Positions 58,193-64,000 of a stretch of 64,000 bases of DNA are shown here, piece after piece; within the stretch, counting starts at the first letter, position 1; each line of letters starts with the position of its first letter. The position numbers were made by a program, and so were the translations under genes. Under the pieces are notes generated by a model that saw only the letters and a program-made list of their open reading frames with translations, was not told where the DNA came from and did not search any database. Source of the DNA: Manduca sexta (taxonomy: Eukaryota; Arthropoda; Insecta; Lepidoptera; Sphingidae); the NCBI RefSeq assembly GCF_014839805.1, contig NC_051138.1, positions 4,462,983-4,526,982 on the forward strand, written 5' to 3'.

Positions 58193-58517
58193 GCGGCGAT
58201 AGCTTAATTGGGTGTGGACCGGACTGCCAAGACGAATGTCCGCAGGTTCAAATCCCAAGGGCACACACCTCTGACTTTTCTAAAATCATGTGTGTATTCT
58301 TTGTGAATTTATCGTTCGCTTTAACGGTGAAGGAAAACATCGTGAGGAAACCTGCACATCTGAGAAGTTCTCTATAGGAATTTCGAAGGTGTGTGAAGTC
58401 TACCAATCCGCACTAGGCCAGCGTGGTGGACTAAGGCCTAATCCCTCTCAGTAGTAGAGGAGGCCCGCGCTCAGCAGTGGGCAAGTATATAATACAGGGC
58501 TGATATTATTATTATTA
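58193..58517 (+). repeat. SINE A copy 7, best full-length copy
   Basis: Starts GCGGCGATAGCTTAATTGGG (A-box-like) and has B box GGTTCAAATCC. The body is complete, followed by 'agtagaggaggcccgcgctc', 'cagggctgat' and an ATT tail. The 11-mer TTATTTATAAA lies just before the head (58182-58192) and again at 58518-58528, a likely target-site duplication that merges with the tail. The element abuts repeat D, suggesting insertion at its edge. Confidence 0.9.
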
Positions 58518-58520
58518 TTA

Positions 58521-58727
58521 TTTATAAAACAAAGTCTCATTCAAATCTGTCTATCTAAATTCGACAAAGCCATAAACTACAAAATTGATTTCGATGGAAT
58601 TTGGTATGAAGATAGTTTGAGACCTTAGGAGGGACATAGGCTACTTTATATCCCGGGAAAATGTATAGCTGGATTTTTATCCCGGAAAAACTCTTTCACA
58701 CAGACGAAAGCACGAGCAAAACCTACT
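58521..58727 (-). repeat. Repeat D copy (type 1), minus strand
   Basis: 'tttataaaacaaagtctcat', 'tttatatcccgggaaaatgt' and 'tttttatcccggaaaaactc', ending 'agcacgagcaaaacctacta'. Confidence 0.8.
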
Positions 58728-59379
58728 AATTAATAACTCAGATATGCGTTTCACAATTTAATCCATGATTATATGTAAAACTAATACAATAATAACATCA
58801 TTATGAATTATAGAGTGCAATTAATTATTCAATTTACATAAATCCTTGCTCGCAATGACAATATCAGTGCATACATTTTATAACAACTGACTATAATTAT
58901 TAATACAGAATTATCAAAGTACTGATAAATGCAAATGTAAATAGACTACTATGTATGTATAATATACGTTATTCGTAGGAAGTCCTGGAAGCGACGTTGT
59001 GTGCACGGATCATAAATTCATAAAGTCTACACAGGCTGCTTGGTACATTGTTATAACCACGAGAAGTAGATGAACGAAATAGCTTGTGGGAAAATTGTTG
59101 TATGTCTTTATTAGGGTAGCAATTTATATTAAATTGCGGTAGACACTAAATTGATAAATATTCTATGGAAAATCACAAAACAAAAATATAATAACACTAG
59201 TGAAAAACAACTTTTAACCACAACTTAATATGTCAAAAAACATTCGAAATTAGAATTCAAATTATTCATCCAATCAAGAACTTGTATTTCCAAACGGAAA
59301 TAACCGATAATTAAAAATTCCCACACATTTCTTGTTTATTTTTTCAAATCTCAGCCGTTGGGAATTCTAAAATTAAATT
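58728..59379. other. Non-coding, nothing recognised
   Basis: AT-rich without features. Confidence 0.35.
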
Positions 59380-59640
59380 GTCACCTCGATTCCATTAGCC
59401 GATATCCCTGGTTTTGCATCGAATGCGTCGTGTCCTTAAATTATTAATTAACCCGCCAACGCCGCACCGGGATTTATTGGATTGGGAGGGAGATGAAAAA
59501 AATAAATCACGTAATGAAATCACAAGCCACCCCGTGGTCGCTCCAATACAAACGGTTGCGAGCCGCGATCGCGTTCGGCGAAGCGCGAAATCGTCATTAA
59601 TATCGCACTCGCGTGCGTAAATACCGAACAATAGATGTCC
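59380..59640. other. GC-raised unique island, candidate conserved element
   Basis: 'aattattaattaacccgcca' (homeodomain-like TTAATTAA core) is followed by 'acgccgcaccgggatttatt' and 'gagccgcgatcgcgttcggc'. Opposite-strand frames of 85 and 68 codons overlap, which argues for composition rather than coding. Confidence 0.3.
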
Positions 59641-60061
59641 GTGCATTATCAAATCGTTTTTGGGGCTTTTATTAGAATTTAAATTTGGAATACCTTTGTT
59701 TATATTTAAAGAAATTAATCATCTATATTTGTCGTTGGTACCTATCGAATTCAATAAATATATGACTATCTACCTTTACTACGCAGTCTTTAATTAAGTA
59801 TTGAACTATGAATGCAATTTTAGGATTATTTGGCAATAATAATACTTATTTATAATTTTCTTATACTAATCTATGAAATTCTTACTTACAATAAAGTAAA
59901 GATCAACGAACTAACTTACCAATAAAACACTTTTGTATCAACCATGATTTCACAACGTAGACTAACATGCCAAATACTTCAATCCAAAAATTTTATAAAA
60001 ACAAAAACACTTCACAAAAAGCAATTTAGCATACACTTCAAGCGTTTTAATAAAACATCAA
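59641..60061. other. Non-coding, nothing recognised
   Basis: AT-rich without features. Confidence 0.35.
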
Positions 60062-60295
60062 TTACTTCAAAGCTAGGCACTGTCCACCTCTAACATGAGT
60101 ATCAAATGAATCGATTGGTGAGTACATGGGGACGTCCCCTCGCTTTTCGTTAGGCATATACGTACGTATAAAACTTTTGACCTTGGGTATAGGTTCCCGG
60201 TAACCTAGCAACGGTATTGTACTCAGAACCCCTGGTCTAATCTGTTGATAATCATACGTATAGAGTTCATACTGCGTAGTTTGCGGAGTTAGCAT
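60062..60295 (-). CDS. Unassigned 77-aa ORF with coding-like composition
   Basis: ATG-to-TAA frame of 77 codons on the minus strand. The peptide is balanced rather than low-complexity: an N-terminal Tyr/Gln-rich part (Y-E-L-Y-T-Y-D-Y-Q-Q-I), then R-P-G-V-L-S-T-I-P-L-L-G-Y-R-E-P, a basic K-V-K-S-F-I-R-T-Y-M-P-N-E-K-R, and Y-S-P-I-D-S-F near the end. There is no signal peptide, membrane span or known domain. A TATA-like 'ttataaaaaataaatag' lies 16-32 bp upstream of the ATG. It does not join in frame with the candidate exon at 61917. It could be a small gene, an exon, or chance. Confidence 0.3.
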   Translation of the reverse strand: MLTPQTTQYELYTYDYQQIRPGVLSTIPLLGYREPIPKVKSFIRTYMPNEKRGDVPMYSPIDSFDTHVRGGQCLALK

Positions 60296-61916
60296 TGGAT
60301 GTAGAGTGTGCTATTTATTTTTTATAATATAAAATATTCACAACAAAAGTAGGGAATTAATTTGTGAATATGTTGTGTTGTGTATTTTTTTTTATTATGA
60401 ATTGTACTCCTGCTGTATAATGCTGTCTACAGTACCAATGAATGAATGTCATTGTTTGAATGAATATTTTTGTGTGTTATTTTTTTATATCATCGATATT
60501 ATTTATGGCAATATTTGTTGGTAGAGTTGGGCTATAGACAATGTGGTCTACAGCATGAATACAAATTTCCTGTCACCCAACCACAACGTCACAGACAACC
60601 GTAGTGAATAAGTGTCGATCTTGTACTCACGTGGATAGTGGGATTAAGGTCCAAAGTCCCCTGATCCTAGGATGAGGAACGAACTAGCAATTTCTATGAT
60701 ATGGATGTTCACAGCCGATACTGCTCACTGGTCAATTACTGCTATGAAAAACTATGTTAATTATCTTCTGTACTCTAACTAAGTTACAATTAAACATCTA
60801 ACAAAATATTTAATTTTTAAACAACATTTGTTTATAACAAATAATCGAAACAAAACAAAAGCTTAATACGTATCCTTCCTCGCTCTTAAACTTTGATATC
60901 GAAATTACGAAAAATCACGGAAAATGTACATAGTATGTTATGCAAGGTATTTCGTAGCCAGACTTGTGCGTCGGCAAGCCACCCCTTAGCAACAGGGTTG
61001 CCCCCACCCCGACGCGTACAGCCAAACTGATAAATACTTTCTACATTGCGAACAGATTTATATTTGTTGTGTAAAATTATTATAGTTATATGTAAGAGGG
61101 ATAGGTGATTTTAAGTAATCATTCGTCATCGAAATAATAAGATGATTAAGTCTTAATTGCAACAACTCATCAACATAACACAGGCATACGCATTCAAATA
61201 AATTACTTGTTATGAAAAAGGAAGGAATAGATTTGGCCTAGCCTTTCTCCAGCGTCACCTGAGTCATGCTAGTACCTACGTCTAACAGAAAATCGGCAGA
61301 ATGTAAAAACATGGTCATAGCATTTCCCGAAGTTAGCAAGACTATTAAAGAAATATTATGAACACCATCTGGTTGCTCTCTCTATCTCTCTCTCTCTGGT
61401 TGCTCTTGAACACCATCAATTTCTTGGTTGCTTCAATTACTTAATATCATCAAAGAATCCTTCGATGATTACCAGGTCTTAGATACACAAGTATATCATC
61501 CTCTTCAACCAGTATTATTGTTCGTTGGTGACATATTCAGATGATCGAATCGATCTGAATGATTTGTAAACATTCCCATTACCCTATGAAGAAACCACCA
61601 GGCTGATATCAGCTTAGTATTTTATTTTCAAACGGCGCCAAAGAGTTAGTAAAATTTGTTTGATTAATTCCAGACATCTTAGGGTTATGTGTTATCGATT
61701 TATATATTATTAAAGTTAAAATAATTTATTTCACGTGTAAATATTTGTTAATAAACTGGAGTGACATAAAACTAATGAGCGACGTAAACTGCGCGTTTTT
61801 TCTAAATCACCTTGAATTAAAAAGTTTTATAGCTATAAGTAGACGTGCAAACAGGAGCAAACATCTTGAAAAGATCAGCAGTGACACAGTGAACTGATGC
61901 GTGGCGACACACTTAC
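60296..61916. other. Non-coding with a TC microsatellite and a GC hairpin
   Basis: A (TC)n run lies near 61376-61397, flanked by the repeated phrase 'tggttgctct'. GCGTCGG (60968-60974) and CCGACGC (61009-61015) bracket a C-rich loop. The interval 60530-60740 is mildly GC-raised but unassigned. Confidence 0.4.
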
Positions 61917-61939
61917 CTCGCAGCAAGCAACCCTCGCAT
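61917..61939 (-). CDS. Candidate first coding exon (weak)
   Basis: On the minus strand the context ACAAAA-ATG fits the insect start consensus. It is followed by M-R-G-L-L-A-A and two bases of a next codon, then GAG|GTAAGTG, a near-ideal donor. The opening residues would suit a signal peptide. Upstream, 'gtgtgtcagagggagagtgt' could be 5' leader. If real, the gene runs leftward into or through this window. I found no downstream exon that joins in frame: the nearby 77-codon ORF and the 35533-35583 candidate both hit stops. Confidence 0.25.
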
Positions 61940-62500
61940 TTTTGTCCTTACAACACACTCTCCCTCTGACACACTTGATGTTTCCCCCCGGTAATTACTT
62001 CCCTTGCCCTCACCCTACCCCAAACCTAGGTCTCCACTGAACCTAGATATAGCTATGGTTAGGTATTCAATGGGATTTGCAAGGGGAATGCTAAAAGGGT
62101 GGCGTTGGTGTGCTATAAATCCGTAACAAAATCGCTGTGGGTGTGTATGTTCGGCATTGGGGGAACGCAATACACTCAGTCTATCTTTTATTTTAAACAA
62201 AATTAAATTCTTTGTGCGCACGTTATCAACGCAAACTCGTATTACAGCACAGGTATTTTGAAAACGGGAAATTTGAAGCGTTGTTTCTAGAAAATTCGAC
62301 AACTTTTACGCTCGTCGATTTCGATGAATATTCCATTGGACCAAATAAATTGGAAGTCACCAAAAGAGTGTCCATTAAAAGGAATCTAACATCCATCCTC
62401 AAATTAACTTCGGCAAAGTTTACCCTCAAAATAATTAAGGATTCAACCACAATTATCACCGCAAAATCAAACCTTCCTTTGATCGTTATCTGAAAAGTTT
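61940..62500. other. GC-raised, repeat-poor stretch with overlapping frames
   Basis: Frames of 93-95 codons occur on both strands (62015-62493) and overlap one another. None shows a known domain. The block is less AT-rich than the centre of the window and may be conserved non-coding DNA. Confidence 0.25.
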
Positions 62501-63074
62501 CCGAAGGGATATTTTACTTTAACGTCTAAGCATCACGGTGTACATTCGCTCACTGGACGATGTTTAGACAATTTTCTAAAGAGAAAATTTTAATAACCAA
62601 GAGGGCGTAACCGAAAGTTTTATACTTTCGCCTTTTTGTGAAGTCACCAAAGGGACCCCGGTGATAATTATAATTATTTACCAATTGTGAGTAAAGTTTT
62701 AGGAGTATTCCCTCGTAATTAGGATCCGAAAGTAACGTTTAATGAATAATATCTGCGATTTCGACAAAAAACAGCAATCATCTTACTACCGAATCAAAAT
62801 TATCGTGGAAGCGAAGCGGATTTTAATTTTTGTCAAAGGAGCCCTGTTGTGAAGTTAAATTATTTCGCATGACGGAATTCTTTAGAGCTTCGCAATTTGT
62901 AACGGGAATATTAATGCGCCGTAGAATCCTGTTCGGACTTTGTACACAAATTTCATTACGATTTTTTAAACTCAATGTGCAAACACTAGCAAGTATACAA
63001 AGTGATATCAACGAACTATCTATCACACCCCACGTAAGTTGTTATCGTGGCATTATTGTAAGAGCCATGAAATG
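62501..63074. other. Non-coding or uncertain, overlapping frames
   Basis: Opposite frames of 81 and 67 codons at 62823-63075 cannot both be real, and neither is recognised. 'ccgaaagttttatactttcg' near 62610 is a small perfect-stem hairpin (CGAAAGT/ACTTTCG). Confidence 0.25.
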
Positions 63075-63410
63075 AAGCCGTCATAGTCTGAGGGTTTTCG
63101 ATGGCTCCATCAATCAGAAATCGCGGCGAGTGCGTGACGCGAGCCGGGAGCTTGTCAAATCTTATCGGAGGCTGCGTCAACGGAGCGCGTAATAGCTATT
63201 TACCTGCCAACCCGTGTTCCCGGATTATCTCGTCTCTCATTCGATTTTGATTCTTTTTTAAGATATGAAAGGAGGATTAGCGAGGGTCGACCGTTTGTAT
63301 CAATTTGACGTAATCGGGAAACGTATTTGTAAGCTTTGATATTACGTATTGGCTCGAGGCGAATTAATTAACTATAGTCATTGAGGACATTCATCGAGGT
63401 TATGAATTTT
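63075..63410. other. GC-raised unique island, candidate conserved element
   Basis: 'aatcgcggcgagtgcgtgac', 'gcgagccgggagcttgtcaa' and 'ggctgcgtcaacggagcgcg' are followed by 'gaggcgaattaattaactat' (homeodomain-like core). No long frame and no repeat. Confidence 0.3.
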
Positions 63411-64000
63411 CAAAGGATTTCAATTCTAGAGTCGGTTTAGGCAATGAAGTTATGTTTAATTAGTTTTTATATATACTAAGAAGAATAGGACAAACATAAC
63501 AGTACACCGAAAAAGAACTTCATAATAAAGTCGAAAAGCAAGACGTAAATATCACAAAACAGATACATGGGGGCTATAAATAAAATGCAATGAAGCAATA
63601 ACAAGGAATATTAAAGTTCGATGGAATCTTGCAGCGTATATTGTGTGATATTACTCGCTCCACGATTTTCAAACTACATTCTTCATGTCGCGACTCCGAT
63701 GTATTTTTCTGATCGTAAATATTTTTACTATTTTCAGTAGACGAAGACGAAAATAACATTTAACCAGAATTATTTAATATTCCAAACTTTTCTATCTAAC
63801 GTTAATAAAGTTATGAGAAGTTTGTAACAATGCGAGAGAAACCAGCCGGGCCAAAGTTTTTGACATCTGCAGCCATAACACAATACAAGGCAAGTTGAAC
63901 ACTATCCAGACAGTGGGCATTGGCTAATTACATATTCGCCAAACAAACATATTTAACATTCGAGTTCACATCTCGTGCAGGGCAACAATTATTCCTCCCG
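63411..64000. other. Non-coding to window end, nothing recognised
   Basis: AT-rich with an incidental 61-codon minus frame at 63574-63759. Confidence 0.35.

Noticed and set aside
35533..61939. Joining the candidate exons at 61917, 60062, 45953 and 35533 into one gene
   Set aside because: The phases do not match: joining the 61917 exon to either the 60062 ORF or the 35533 segment produces an immediate stop, so a single transcript is not supported.
62015..62493. Overlapping 77-95-codon frames on both strands
   Set aside because: Mutually overlapping, no known motif, and explained by a lower stop-codon density in a GC-raised block.
1..64000. CRISPR arrays, operons, bacterial promoters or phage genes
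   Set aside because: Composition, SINE/LINE content and absence of dense ORFs mark eukaryotic nuclear DNA; no regularly spaced direct repeats of CRISPR type were seen.

Overview
This window looks like non-coding nuclear DNA from an insect, most likely a moth or butterfly. The sequence is AT-rich, no open frame exceeds about 210 codons, and nothing suggests bacterial gene packing. Several interspersed repeats resemble families I know from lepidopteran genomes. That assignment rests on my recognition of repeat signatures, not on a search. I found no host protein-coding gene that I can name. No genuine tRNA, rRNA or CRISPR array was seen.

What can be supported is a dense layer of transposable-element debris, grouped here by shared sequence within the window. 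SINE A is tRNA-derived with B box GGTTCAAATCC and an (ATT)n tail; it has seven near-complete copies and one fragment. Repeat B carries a 'tatccgcccggata' core and an A-rich tail, with eight copies or fragments. SINE C is tRNA-derived, with two copies. SINE F has a degenerate tRNA-like head and an ATGT tail, with three or four copies. Repeat D is a LINE-like 3' tail containing 'tttgctcgcggcttc', with ten copies. Repeat E is unnamed, with two copies. Repeat G contains 'ggcgagcgcagtgg', with three loci. There are four RTE-type LINE 3' ends, one CR1-like LINE C-terminus, and one MITE with about 70-bp terminal inverted repeats.

The best-defined element is a 5'-truncated R1/I-group LINE at 15066-16125. 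It keeps an intact C-terminal ORF with a CCHC knuckle, its 3' UTR, a pure A24 tail and a perfect 16-bp target-site duplication. It sits inside a repeat G copy, and the repeat G copy at 24675-24962 shows the corresponding empty site.

Layout: 1-5.3 kb holds repeat fragments in quiet sequence. 6.2-8.0 kb holds a head-to-head SINE A pair and a SINE F. 10.2-13.3 kb holds repeat B and a tandemly duplicated repeat G. 15.0-16.3 kb is the LINE insertion. 16.4-21 kb is mostly unique sequence with two GC-raised islands. 21.5-28.3 kb is repeat-rich and includes a perfect 48-bp palindrome at 23478-23577. 30-32.5 kb holds tails, an (AT)n tract and the MITE. 32.5-42.9 kb is mostly unique. 43-58.7 kb is mixed repeats. 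59-64 kb is repeat-poor with GC-raised islands.

On the minus strand there are weak hints of exons: a start codon with a strong donor at 61917-61939, a 51-nt in-frame segment at 35533-35583, a 21-nt one at 45953-45973, and a compact 77-codon ORF at 60062-60295. Part of the window could lie in long introns of a minus-strand gene, but this is inference, and the candidate exons do not join in frame with one another.
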